From: Collybiopsis luxurians FD-317 M1
Taxonomy: Eukaryota; Basidiomycota; Agaricomycetes; Agaricales; Omphalotaceae
Direction: 5' to 3'
Length of the DNA: 64,000 bases
Assembly: GCA_000827265.1 (NCBI GenBank)
Contig: KN834822.1
Coordinates: forward strand, 195,215 to 259,214
In this document: piece after piece, positions 37,451-52,094 of the stretch
Layout of the letters: each line of letters opens with the position of its first letter
Numbering within the stretch: the stretch's first letter is position 1
Program-made: the position numbers and the translations under genes
The notes under the pieces: generated by a model
Databases searched by the model: none
The model's input: the letters and a program-made list of their open reading frames with translations, nothing else
Told to the model about the DNA's origin: nothing

Positions 37451-37739
37451 GAGAGCTATGAGTATTCAGGACTCCGCTATATTAGCAGGAAATTTCTGGG
37501 TGCATCTAAATTTTTGAACGGTCTTCTTCACATTTCTGGGTTTGGGAACTTTGTATCATGTATCTTCTCAAGAATCAAACAAATACCATTTAGTATTACT
37601 TGAAATCATTGCCTCAGTTTCTGCATCTTAAGTCCGGCCAATACAGGATTGTTCAGTTCGGCCTTGAACCCGATTATGGAAAAGGAACGACTCTATTGTC
37701 AGACAGAATTCTAGAGACGTTGTTATTACCGCCGGCTAT

Positions 37740-40344
<2,605 letters not shown>

Positions 40345-41826
40345 GTTCAATATCGAAGAGCGACATCTTGACCATTGCCGACGACGCAGTCCTGCAGTAA
40401 CCCGTGACTCTTAATATTAATTCCCAAGAGAAAGTCGAATATTCGGTAAAGTGGAAGTCAGGAGACCCGTCGGAGAGTACTATGAAGCGAAAGGAAACTC
40501 GTATCATTGGTACTTGTATCTATGACATACAATAACTCATGACTTTGGAAGTATTAGTACTGCGAAAGAAAATATGAAGGACTCGAAATGTTTTGAGGAG
40601 GAAAGAGTAACTTATCAAAACTACGTCAGTTACCATATATTGACTCTTCTTTTTTTTTTCTCGAAACTCAGGCTACCACATGGAAGGGGGTGGCATCTTT
40701 GAGAAAAGCGCATTACGAAACAGCACGAAAGGTCAAAGGGAGAGGAAGCCGCGGCAAGAAGCGGCAAGGCCTAACTGATTTCCCACGTGGCTGACAGGCA
40801 CGGGATCTATTTTTAGTACACCCTGTGAGCTTCTCCTCAGTCGTGGTTTGGAAACTTGCTCTAGTTCTCCTTCAATCTTCATCCATGTGTGCCCATTATT
40901 TGGCAGAATCTTGCTCTTCTATTCCCTCTCTTCTCATTGACTTACAATTTGTACTTTCCCGATACTCTGGTTTCAAAGCTCTTAAGGCGTCTTTTTGACG
41001 TCAATTTTGAAGGAAGAACTTCCTGACCGCTTATTCTGTAGACGTCACGATTTTCCTACATTCCTGGGATACGTTGATGGTATTCTAAATTGGTAGAACC
41101 CTGATTTGCTTAATCGTAGCCTTTTAACTGGAAGAATATCTTCTTTCTTGAACTAACTTTAGATTCCTGAGTACGAGCGCTTTCAGCAATGAATGGTCCC
41201 ATTCTCAGGCTTCGTTTTCTTAACCCAGGTGGAGCTCTTCCATGCGAGCCCGAGCTCGATCCTTACCTTCTATTGCAAAAGCTCCCTCACTCGATTATAC
41301 ATCCAAAGGTTTCCCTCTACCTGTATTGCACGGTTTGCTTCCTTAACGGGTCCGAGAGAATGCCAAGCTTCTTCCAGGGCCCAAAGCCAAGAATTGCGCC
41401 ACTTTGGGGTGGCGGTGAGCGCAATTTTTTTGGTGCTTCTTTCAATTCAATCGACGCGTCGCGTTACCCCGATATGGACGTACTTTGCTCCGCTCGTATT
41501 GTTGCAATGCTACGCAGCCAAAACTCTTGGCGAGAAAACAAGCACGATGGTCGGCTTGGCGCCGTACCAATCCAAACCATTTGCTTATTGACTATCGGGA
41601 GGGTCTCGTTCATTACAATGCGTATGTGCCGCTGCAAAATGCCTCATGCATACACGATAATTTCTGAGTGCTGTAGATTTGCTCCCATCAGGATACGAAA
41701 ATGCCTCACGCATCTTCAATTCCAGGAGAACACTTTGTGTGCCATTGGTGTTCCGTTTATTTGGGTTTCAACGTTTGCATTCGCCGTATACTTGAGTAAG
41801 ATGATGGATCTCTCACATCCTCAGAG
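40345..41826. other. Divergent promoter region between sdh1 and laccase-like gene 2
   Basis: About 1.5 kb separate the two divergent starts. ORFs at 41189-41968 and 41193-41591 lie in this region in overlapping frames; the longer runs into the laccase signal peptide region in another frame. They are not supported as genes. ATGCCTCACG at 41701-41710 is also found 171 bp upstream of laccase-like gene 1. Confidence 0.45.
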
Positions 41827-41834
41827 TATAAAAG
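41827..41834 (+). promoter_or_regulatory. TATA box of laccase-like gene 2
   Basis: TATAAAAG followed by CTGG, 50 nt upstream of the ATG, is a consensus core promoter for a gene with a short leader. Confidence 0.65.
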
Positions 41835-41876
41835 CTGGATCACATTCAGCAAAGAAAATCAGCACTTCAACGCAAG

Positions 41877-44243
41877 ATGAAGCTTGTCGCCTCAACCGTC
41901 TTCGCAGCTATCTCTCTGGCTGTCCCAGCCTTATCAGAAACCGTCGCGGTCACCCTCGACATCATTAACGCCCCGGGAGCTCCTGATGGTTTCAATCGCA
42001 GTGAGTATCTATTTCTTTTGACCTATCCTGCTGAATATCGATTCTTGTCGTCTCTCAGCACTGGTCTCTGCTAACGGGACATATCCCGGACCTCTGATCA
42101 CTGCGAACAAGGGCGACACTCTTGTCGTTACGGTTAACAACAAACTCGTACGTTCATGCTCGAATCAAGCGTACTCTACCTGCCCTAATATGATGCTTTT
42201 GCAGGACGACCCGAATTTCCGTCGCAGTACCGCGATTGTACGCTACTCATTTCTCTTCGGCACTTCAGTGGCTGTAATATTTTCTTTGACAGAACTTTGA
42301 TGGAATTTTCGTCAAAACTGCCAATGCTTTCAACGAAGGCAGTCCCTTCGTGACGGAATACCCTATCGGACCTAACGAGACCTACACCTACACTGTCCCC
42401 TTGGTCGACGACCAGACCGGAACATTCTGGTACCACAGGTTAGTATTATTGGTTTAAATTTTGATTTCTCGTTTTTGACCTGTATGTATTTCAGTCAATT
42501 GGACGTGCAATACGTCGATGTAGGTTTTGTCTTGAATGTTGCGGGGCTCAAATTGATTTCTTCCCATGCTAGGGTCTCCGTGGAGCTCTGATTGTCTATG
42601 GTACATGCTTTTCGCCCATTCTTGACGTAGGATATTCGGCTGATATGGCATCTCAGACCCCGATGATCCCCTAGCTGACCTCTACGATGTGGATAACGAA
42701 GACACTATCTGGCAAGTTGGTGACTGGTATGCGACTTATTCCTTCATCTCGTCATTTATAGATTGACCATTTTCTGTACCATAGGTGGCACAACAGCACT
42801 CTGCCGTTGCTCGCTGGCTACGAGGCCACTGGTATCGTCCCTGTCTCTGACAGTGGAACTTTCAACGGTGTCGGAAGGTATCAGGGTGGGCCCGAAGTCC
42901 CCTTCCATGTCGTGAACGTTGAAGCCGGAAAGCGATACCGTTTCCGAATCATCAACACCTCTGCTCGTAATGTGTTCACGGTGTCCGTCGATAGCCACAA
43001 CTTGACCGTGGGTCCTTTTTACTTGAATTACCTTCCAGCATGCTGAGTAGGTTTGGATATTTTAAAGGTCATCGAAACTGATGGTTCTGCTACCGCCCCC
43101 TTGACCATCAACCAACTCGACTTGCTCGCTGGTCAACGCCACTCCGTCGTACTCGAGGCTAACCAACCCGTCGACAACTACTGGATCAACGCACCATTCG
43201 TTGGTGGTGACCCAACGAGGAACCTGAACCGTACGTCTTTGAGCCATTATAAGAACTCGAGTATCAAATCGGTTTGCTTTCAGAGAATGCCACCCTCTCT
43301 CGTGCCATTTTGCGCTACCAGGGTGCTCCTGACGCCGACCCCAGTGCTCCAATGAGTCTCGGCCCTGCTGCTGGTGAATTGAACGCTCTTGACGAGGCTG
43401 ACCTTCGTCCTTTCGTTGCTTCTCCCGCTCCCGAGCCCGATGTCAACATCACCTTGAACCTCGTCGTTGTAAGTATTTCAGAACGTTCGATTCGCCGAGC
43501 ATCCAGACTAAGGGCCAATGTAGACTGCTGGAAAGGCCCAATGGAACGTCAACAACGTCAGCTTCCTCGCTCCTGAGGTTCCCACCCTCGTGAAGATTCT
43601 CGACGGCGCGAACAGCTCTTCCGACTTCAACGTTACCGAAAACACCTTCATCCTTCCCGCCAACAAGACCGTTCAGATCATCTTCCCACCCAGTGACGAT
43701 GACGAGGAACATCGTGAGTTTCTAGCAATATTTCAGCTCAACACAAACTGATTTGACCGCTACCTTAAGCTTTCCACTTGCACGGTAACAACTTCTGGCT
43801 CGTCAAGTCAAACAGCTCAGATGTTATCAATACCGAGAACCCCATCAAACGTGATGTATGCGCATATCTACTCTCACTTACCATCTGGTTTCTGATGTCC
43901 GTCTAGGTTGCCGGTGTCGGTGCTGCCGGAACCATCGTCCGTTTCTCGACCGCTAACCCAGGTGAGTATTGCCCTGTATATGCGCGCGTTTTTGTGGAAC
44001 ATCGCTGACATGGTCCCATCACAGGTCCATGGTTCTTCCACTGCCACATCTTCTGGCACTTCCACGCCGGTCTGGCCACCATCATGGCTTCTGGCCTTGA
44101 TGACATTCGCGCTGATGTGCACCCTACACCTGAATGGGAGGCCCTCGGCCCGGCTTACGAAGTTCGTTTTGTTCTTTTCTGCTCTTCTTCCACAAAAGCT
44201 TACTCGTGTTCTTTCACAGGCCTTACCCCCGGATGAGCAGTGA
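41877..44243 (+). CDS. Laccase-like multicopper oxidase homolog 2 (degenerate trinuclear copper site)
   Basis: Close paralog of the gene at 35097, with signal peptide MKLVASTVFAAISLAVPALS and end PAYE-ALPPDEQ, TGA at 44241. Introns match in position (42001-42058, 42148-42204, 42238-42292, 42439-42494 and later ones) and have GT donors. The L1 position reads NFDG (42293-42304) instead of HWHG, and L2 reads WYHSQLD. L3 is HPFHLHG followed by NNFW, and L4 is HCHIFWHFHAG. Type-1 copper ligands are retained, while the two L1 His and the second L2 His are lost. Long conserved stretches such as GIVPVSDSGTFNGVGRYQGG differ from classical laccases (which have an ADWYH loop nearby; here GDWWHN). Strong similarity between copies suggests a preserved function other than normal four-electron oxygen reduction. 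Confidence 0.87.
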
Positions 44244-45055
44244 AAAAGGGTCGCTATAGGGAATAGGACTATGGCATCGTTTTTTTCTTTAATTTAAGTG
44301 AACGTACCCATTAGTTGGCATGTGTGTCTCTCATTTTACTTTTTTTTGCTTGTCTTCTCGTATACCAAGCATGGATGTGATCAAAATAAAGTTAAATTGG
44401 TTTAATTTCTTCGATCTTAAGCAATTATCGATTATTTGAAGGGTAAACTAGGGTTAGGATTGATATATTTATATGCCTGGGTAGGTGTGGTCAGATCGAT
44501 GTGTCTACTCTTACATGGCTCGGGACAGGCATCCGACGGCTCTTCATAGTTCATTGGCTACTGTTAATTTCTACTCCAATTGAAAGAGTGTACCTCGCTG
44601 TGGACAATACTAGTTATCTGATCTACCCTTTTTTTCATCTTTCTATATGACAGTTTGTACATCAACTGAAAGTGCTCGCATTGTCCGCATGCACAACAAA
44701 GAAGGCATGCCATTTCAGAATTGCTAATGAACTGGACATTTCGGCTGCGTCACCAGTAAGTAGTACAGTACTTCATCCAGCCGCTTGTAAAGTTTAAACA
44801 GAGCTTTTCTGTCCATTACGACCATCTTACTATTAGCAGTTCGTCGCCCAAGAGAGTCGTAATTTGTTCAGTGATTCGGAAGGCTTTCTGAAGCTGACTG
44901 CAATCCTTGATGTCTGCAAGGTGCATCTCGTTTTGAAAGCCATAAATCAATTATGCCGTCGCATCTCTCACTTTTATAAGTAGGTGGGTATCATATGATT
45001 GGTTATTGAGGATGATATCGAAATATACACAGAAAATCTTCGTAGAAGGGTAAGA
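44244..45055. other. Intergenic, nothing recognised
   Basis: AT-rich downstream flank of the laccase-like gene; no ORF with protein features and no repeat seen. Confidence 0.5.
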
Positions 45056-47691
45056 TTATGCCAAAGACTCGGATGAAACAGCCGGCCTGTCATCGCTCAT
45101 CAGCCCTCCTGATCTCAGATGGAGCTGAAGTATGATATCCTCGACGGCGTTGAGAATAACTAGACATTCATTGTGAGGTTGAGAAGAGGAGGGCAAAAAG
45201 AAATTAGAAATTAGACTGACATTTCAGTCCGCTATCATCGATTCCCACCGTGTCGGGGGTATATTTTACGTAAAATTGTCGCTGTGCTGTATACTGATTG
45301 AGGCTGACGAACCGGTGAAGGAAGTATTCGCAGGCAGCATCGTAGTTGTCTCCTCCATTGTAGTCAGGAAAATAGTGGTCTAAAGGGTGTTCAGTAGCTA
45401 TTGCAACGACAAAGAAAAGTGCAAGAGAATGGGGCGTTGCTCAACGAGAGAGGAATGGACTGACCTACAGGCGAGTTGGGCAGCTTCTCAGCAAAAATTT
45501 CGATTCCGTTCAGAAAAAGTATCTAGAAAGTTATGACAACGTAATGAGTAAGGGGAAAAAAAATGACGGTCATAAAAAAGCTTTACAATAGATGTGTTTG
45601 CAAACCATTTTGAGTTACATAGCTGATCAAAAAGAATAAGTGCTTCTTGCAAACAATTCTGTCGAAAATCAACCGAGGTCAAGGACGACTAGAACCTGAT
45701 AAAAGACAACATACAATACTCTCGTCTTCGTATAAAATTTGATCATATTCAGATATATTAACCAGAAAGACCAACGCCGTGACATTGTCAAAGAGGTACA
45801 TCGACTTTCTCCACTCTGACCGCTGATTTCCAACATGGTACAATTTATATGTGAGCTCGCCGGATGGCAAAATGATTTCAGTAAGTCCGGAATTCTTCTC
45901 CGCGCGCTTGAGGATGTCCTGATCTGTTGGTAAGTAGTCAGGCAAAGAAATTCGGTCAACGGCGTTGAGATAATAGACGGCGGAATCATTCAGTTGATAC
46001 TCTTTTGACCGACGGATGACTTCTTTGACTGCTGGGTCTCTCCGGAGACGACGAATTACATTCCCAACGTCCTGAGTTATAAAGTCGACTTCAAGATCGA
46101 ATGGTTCCGCCAGCACAGTAGCTAAGTGAACCACGTTCTCCTCAGCCACATCAAGATCCAAGTAAGACAATACATCAAGGATTTCTCTAACAAAATAACC
46201 TTGTCAGGACTCCGAAGCAAGCCGATTTAAGGACAGTTCATCGCACCGCACAGATTGTATTAGGCTGTTGAAAATTACTGCTTTGTAAGACTCTCGTTCT
46301 CCGTCAGTATACCCTCCCTCGCTAAGGATTTTTAGATGCTGAAATTCTTTCATTTTCTTCAATGCTGAATTCTGAAAGATGTAGGCTGTCAGATGGTAAG
46401 TCTTTGGTAATGCATACAATCAAGTCCTACATTTCCGGACTCCCCAGCACCCATCAAAAGGAGTCGTGACTCATTTTGATTCTTCAGCCGGCCTTGCTTA
46501 AGCTGAGTGGCATTGATCTCTGTGTTTGAATTAGTACTCTTTGTCAGAAAAAGGCTCTTACACTATAGGATGTTGAAGAATACTTGCGAGCAGTCATAAC
46601 TTTCTCTGCTCGAGATGCAGAGGGTGTCAATAATCCAGGATTGGTTGTATAGTTCTTCGACGAACTGGGATCCACTTTAATGGAGATGTCATTAACCACG
46701 GACTGTATGGACTCCAAAAATGCAGAGGATGACAGAAAAACAGAAGCTCGTAAGTTTTCTAGAATAGTTGTGTCTGGATCTGTGGTTGCATTCAGTAATC
46801 GGTACAACTTGATAGCATACGTGCTATCCTTTGCAAAGTCTAATTTCTGGAGAAGGGCACAAAGGACAATTATCACTGGACGCAACTCTTTTTGCCACCT
46901 GAGATGTACTTTGAAGTCGCTGATACTGGGGTACAAATCGAGGATAAATTTGATTATGTCGAGCTCCACAAACATTTTTGCGAAGGCGGCATTGTGACTT
47001 AGGGCTATAAGTAGACCTAGGAATAGCATGAACGCCGTAAAAACGGAGTGACCTGGAGGTATTGCGGCTTTGTAGGCTTCTAATCCTTCACAAAGGTGCG
47101 CGTTCAAGGGTATGGAGATCAATGTATGTGAGTAACTGGATTGGTAAATATCTTTGGTCAGACAAAGATTTCTCTGGAAGAGTCAGAGACATACATTAAT
47201 GATCGCAAGCAAATCAACATTTCCTCTACAAGGCGGTAAGACTTAGATACAGGCCAGCCAACTACAGCAGCCGCGAGGTCTTGAAAGTCCAGTCTTCCCA
47301 CTTTTTCCATGATTAGTCGAAATGCTCGTGTTCGAATGGGTTGGCTATACATCGAGCTGCGCCATTTGGACGTTCAGTCGGAGTGAAGATTGCATTGTAT
47401 TGAGGAAGATTCGCACCGAGATAGTTCTAGTAGATCAAGGTAAACAGGCCCCATTGCTGAAGATTTTCCGAACCTGTTGGCGGAGGATTTGTGTTTGAGG
47501 GTAGTCTCGATCTGTGCTAGCTTTCTTCGGATAAGGATTGTATCTACTCCTTGTATAACGGTCGATCCCAACTGTTTGATAGCGTTTCCAAGAATAGACC
47601 CTGGCCGTTGGACATTGGACAAGGAGTGGAATGGCGCAGAGCTAAGAAAGGAGCTGTCGGTTTCAAATGTAGAGCAGGTATACCTGTCCAT
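45056..47691 (-). CDS. G-alpha-like fusion protein A: helical N-terminal region plus degenerate G-protein alpha domain
   Basis: The gene starts at ATG 47691 (MDRYTCSTFETDSS) and ends at TAA 45056, with about eight introns. The first ~330 residues are mostly helical (IRTRAFRLIMEKVG, DLAAAVVGWP, PPGHSVFTAFMLFLGL, VLCALLQKLD) and belong to no family I recognise. A G-alpha domain follows. The alpha-N-like helix leads to the P-loop GAGESGN|NS (normal GAGESGKST; Lys lost), split by an intron at the classic place. Then come YLPTDQDILK, switch I EKNSG (normal RVKTTG), switch II HVGNQRSE (normal DVGGQRSE, 45814-45837), FLNGIE (normal NKID, 45499-45510) and YFPDYNGGDNYDAACEY. The C-terminal helix has a 13-residue tail beyond the usual end. 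GTP binding is predicted lost; exon structure looks intact. Confidence 0.75.
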
Positions 47692-48309
47692 TTGAGAAAA
47701 TCGTTCTTAACAGGGGCCCGAGGGTTGAGTTTGCGATGGAAAAGCGGTTAAACGCAAATTTAAGTGAGTATCACTGAACAGCCTGGAAGGTCAATCAAAT
47801 GATGAGCCTGTCTTGGAAGCCGCTGCTGCTTGAACGGTAACTTCTGCTCCATACCCTTTGCCATCAAGAGACTTGCAAACTGTGCTGAGGAACCAGAGAA
47901 GCTGAAATAACCTGGCTAGCTGTCGCGAACAAGGAATACTGCTCGCGCCTTTTGCAAATTGGTCCATGTCCAAGCATTCAGATGCCTACCGTAGCTGCAT
48001 CATCAGTATCATTCAGAATTGGCAAGTAGATGGACAGGAAAATTGGTCCCTATTTGTTGTCTGATTACTTGACATACCAAAATACATCATCGCATAGAGT
48101 GCGTGTCAGAAAAAGCAAGATGAGGACGTAACACGGTGTAGAGATCCAGGCGTCGGAGTCATCTGAGGCGTCAACTCCCTCCACAAGAAATTGATTAGAA
48201 AAATTTGATCCCATGATCGGCACAAATCAGACATTGCCTCAGCATATGAATGTCCAGCGTGATGAACTCGGATGGCCCTTTTCAGAAGTCATAGCCAGCC
48301 AGCGGCTGA
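47692..48309. other. Intergenic between the two G-alpha-like genes, first part
   Basis: Upstream flank of gene A; a minus-strand ORF at 47791-47973 has no recognisable features. Confidence 0.35.
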
Positions 48310-48475
48310 GGCGCCGGTGGTTCCCCCCAAGCGACGATGACAAGCAATATCCCCGATGCAAATTTTCGAGAATGTCCCAGCTCATAAAGCCAATTGACTT
48401 GCTTGCGGCTTAAGCCTTTCCACTTGCACAGTAACAACTTCTGGCTGAGCAACGTTGAGAGCTCCGAACCATTGA
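48310..48475 (+). pseudogene. Laccase relic (L3 region)
   Basis: The sequence encodes FPPSDDDKQY followed, after an intron-like gap, by PFHLHSNNFWLSNVESSEP. The complete laccase-like genes have FPPSDDDEEH, an intron, then PFHLHGNNFWL at this place. Stops and loss of everything else show a fragment of a third copy, in the same orientation as the other two. Confidence 0.7.
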
Positions 48476-48893
48476 TTGCAATCCTCTCTAGCACCGTTAC
48501 TACAAACAAATGCTGTTTACTCAAAAAAGGATCACTGTAAATCCCCACTGTTGAAATTTATAAGTGCAATTTGGTTTCTCAAACACGATGTACTGAAAAA
48601 ATATCTTGTTACTGAATTATTTCTGTCTAATGAACGACCATTAGTTGCAAATAATTACTGCAGCAATTATTTGCCGCCTGATAAAGCACCATTTATTGCA
48701 TCTATTTTTTACAGAATGTAATTTCTGCACTTGAATACAGGCAGCAGAGCCTATTACTGCAATTCACACAAAGATAGGTCGGGGTGTTTAGTAAGTCAGG
48801 ATAAGACCATCCGCGTTGTAGGAATCAAGTGGCAAGATGATTAGATAAGGTAAAATCATGCCGAAGACTCAGAAGAGACGACCTGTTCAGTCT
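48476..48893. other. AT-rich spacer without a supported gene
   Basis: Contains ATTGCA/TGCAAT motifs at both ends and runs of A and T, perhaps a small decayed repeat; no coding signal. Confidence 0.3.
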
Positions 48894-51489
48894 TCAACCT
48901 ATCGATCTCAGATGAACCTGAAGCGCGATATCTGGAGCAGCACTCAGAATAACTATAGAATTTTACCAATGGGATCAGCATGGCACCGACAGACTAGAAA
49001 TTAGAAAGTAGACAGACAATTGAAAGCACTATCCTCATATCCTACGGCTTCGGGTAAATAGTGCGCATAAATATGCCGAATCGCTGCTGCACTTCGATTG
49101 AGGCTGACAAACCGATGAAGGAGGTATTCGCATGCGGCATCGTAGTTATCTCCTCCAGTATAGTCAGGGAAGTAGTCATCTAAAGGAGTATCAGCGATCG
49201 ATCGCTGCGAAATAATTGAGGGAAGGAGCAGATAGGCGGGTCTCACCTAGAGGTGATTTGGCTAGCTTTTCGGCGAAAACTTCAATTCCGTTGAGGAAAA
49301 GTATCTAAGGAGTCACGGCAAGTTGCCCGGTGAGCTGGGATGGAAAATTGCCTTTCAAGTACTTACAATAGATGTGTTTGAGAACCATTTTGAATTACAT
49401 ATCTCGTCAAAATAACTGAATGCTTCTTGCATGCAATTCTGTCAAAAGAATCAAGTCAAGTTAGGATTTGCAGGAAAGAGTAACGTACAACACTCTCATC
49501 TTTGTAATACATTTGATCATAGTCGGAAATATCAACAAGAAAGACCAACGCGGCGACACTTTCAAAGAGGTGCATCCATTTTTTCCACTCTGACCGTTGA
49601 CTTGCGACATGGTATAACTTGAATTTGAGCTCGCCGGATCCCAAGATAATCTCAGTAACTGCAGGATCCTTTTCTAAACGTCGAAGGATATCCTGGTCGG
49701 AAGGTATATAGTCTGAAGAAGAGAGACGTTCAGCGGAGTTGAGATAGTAAACAACAGAATCATTTAGGTGAAGTTCCTTCGACCGACGAATGGCTTCGAT
49801 GATAGCTGGGTCTTTCGAGAGACTGCGAAGTGCATTTGAAATGTCCCGAGTTAAGAAGTTGAGTTCGAGGTTGGATGGGAGCGCAAACACAGTAGATAGG
49901 TGAGCTGTATTTTCTGCAGCCACGCTGAGATCCAAGTCAGGCAAACCATCAAGAATAGCGCTGTTGAATTGAAAGTCAGAACAATAATACAAGTTGAATC
50001 GAACTTAAAGTTGAATCATTCGCACCGCATTGATTGCACAAGATTCTTGCGAATAATATCCTTGTAGAACTCGCGTTCTTGCATGGTATACCCTCCCTCA
50101 CGAAGAATCTTCAAATGCTGAAATTCTTTCATTTTCTTCGACACTGAATCCTGGAAATTGTGGGTCGTTAGCTATATGTAGATATTTGACAATGCACATA
50201 ATCAGGTCCTACCTTTCCTGAGTTTCCAGTGCCCATGAAGAGAAACTGTAGCTCATTTCTAGTCTCAAGTCGATCAAGATTAAGCTGGGCATCGATTTCG
50301 TCATTTCCTGTGTATGATTTCCTTGCGTCAGAAAGATCCAAACACCATAAGAACTTGAGGGTTACTCACTAGCCTTGTCCAGTTGAGAGGCGACAGAAGA
50401 TATTGATATTCCAGGCATAACTGTCCGCTTGAAATGATCTCTCGATGAACTGGCATTCATGTCCATTGTAATTTCATTGACGGTGGACTTGATGGATTCC
50501 AACAGTTCAGGTGATGATGGAAGAATCGACTGCGAAGCCAGTAAAGTTGTTAAAATAACTGCATCCGAATGCGCGGTGACATATAATAATCGATATATTT
50601 TAATAGCATGTAGGCTATCCCTTGCCAGGTCCAATTTTTGGAGAAGAGCATGGAGGACGAGTTGTACGGAAAGCAGCTCTTTCGGCCAGTTGAGTTTTAC
50701 CTTGAAGTCGAGAATAGTGGGGTAAGAATGGATGACAAGTTCAAGTATATCAAGTTCTATAAGCATTCTTGCAAAGACAGCGTTGCGGCTTAAGGTTGTA
50801 ACCATGCCTAAGAACAACATGAACCCGGTGAAAGCGGAATGTCCAGGGGGTACTGCAGCTTTGTAGGCATTCAATCCTTCCGAAAGATGCGCACTTAAGG
50901 GTGCGGAGATTGAATGTGAGTGACTATTAGAATTTTAGGCTAATGCAAGGTTTCATTTGGAAGAGTCAGGGACATACATTAATGATCGAAAGCAAATCAG
51001 CATTTCCAGTATTAGATGGTAAGTCTCGGACGTAGGCCAGTCCACCACAGCAGCCGCGAGGTCTTGAAAATGCAGTCCTCCCACTTCTCCCATGATTAGT
51101 CGAAATGCTCTTGTCCGAATGGATTGGCCGTATATCGAGCTGCGCCATTGGAATGTTGAGTTAGAGTGAGAATTGTGATGCACCCAAGAAGAATATACAA
51201 GTATGCACCGATATAACTCTAGCAGATCAAAGTAAAGTGAGCGCATTGCTGGAGATGTGTCGCCAACAATAGTCTTAGCGAAATGTTTGTGTTTGAGAAC
51301 GTTCTCAATATGCGCCAGTCTCCTTCGGATAATGATTGCATCCACTCCTTTGATAACGCTGGTACCTAATCGTTTAATGGCTTTCCCTGAAAGGTAGCCA
51401 AGTCCTGGGATAGTAGACGAGGATGAGAACGACGCGGTGGAAACATAACTGCTGTCGGTTTCGAACATAGAATAGCTATATCTGTCCAT
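48894..51489 (-). CDS. G-alpha-like fusion protein B: helical N-terminal region plus degenerate G-protein alpha domain
   Basis: Tandem paralog of gene A, from ATG 51489 (MDRYSYSMFETDSS) to TGA 48894, with the same exon plan. The N-terminal helical region contains IRTRAFRLIMGEVG, DLAAAVVDWP, PPGHSAFTGFMLFLGM and VLHALLQKLD. The G-alpha part has P-loop GTGNSGK|DS (50213-50234; Lys kept but Glu and Ser-Thr changed). It also has YIPSDQDILRR, switch I EKDPA, switch II HVASQRSE (49588-49611), FLNGIE (49281-49292), YFPDYTGGDNYDAACEY and C-terminal HLRSIG. Asp of DVGG, the catalytic switch-I Arg, the NKxD Lys and Asp and the TCAT loop are lost, while the switch-II Gln remains. The C-terminus stops earlier than in A. 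Exons have good splice sites, so a functional pseudo-GTPase is more likely than a pseudogene. Confidence 0.75.
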
Positions 51490-52094
51490 TGGAGAAACCG
51501 TCGTTGAAATGAGAGGGCAGTTTGAGAGTTAGAAAAAATGGGAATGTGAAAGCTGTTAAATGTGGATTCAAATCAGTGGGTATCCATTGATTGTACACCT
51601 GCCAACGGAATCCAGTAGCTGACATGATACATGGGTTTCTCTTTGATTCAGGAGAGAAATTCTGGCTCAACGTCGTTGTATATGGGCGGTTTGGATTGTG
51701 CCTTCATATGAACAGGTAGAGAAGTTGAAGCTTGAAGCAAGCGCGGAACTCAAGGGAGGCGCGGGTAGTGCGCCTAAGGCTCGGCTTAGAAAACCCGCGC
51801 GCCAAGTCAAAATAAGCCGAGCATCTTCCTGTTATGGGGGGAGCCATACTCGAGCCGCTGCTCTATTTTTGGGAAAACTATAAATTTGCTATAAATAATC
51901 GAGCGGCAATGCCATCGGGGACGAGTCATAGCCGACAAAAGCCGAGTCATAGCCAGCCAAGCCGAGCGTTGGGGGGATCCCGAATCTGGAGGCGTTTAGA
52001 CGCCGACCGTCTCGTGATATCGATTAAGCGCATGCGGATAACGCCGCACGATACCGCCTTTTGCATCTTTGCATTCGACTTCGATGTGATAGAC
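51490..52094. other. Promoter region between divergent genes
   Basis: Shared upstream region of gene B (minus) and the zinc-finger gene (plus). It holds a GC-rich inverted repeat (GGCGCGGGT near 51760 and ACCCGCGCGCC near 51793) and the short direct repeat CCGAGTCATAGCC or a close variant near 51925-51955. Confidence 0.4.

Noticed and set aside
41189..41968. ORF of 259 codons upstream of and overlapping laccase-like gene 2
   Set aside because: It runs into the laccase signal peptide in another frame, contains the TATA box and conserved promoter block, and shows no domain.
47374..47400. Apparent premature stop after SSIQCNLHSD in G-alpha-like gene A
   Set aside because: The stop lies in an intron with a GTGCGA donor and GCGCAG acceptor; the same intron exists in gene B, so the gene is not broken here.
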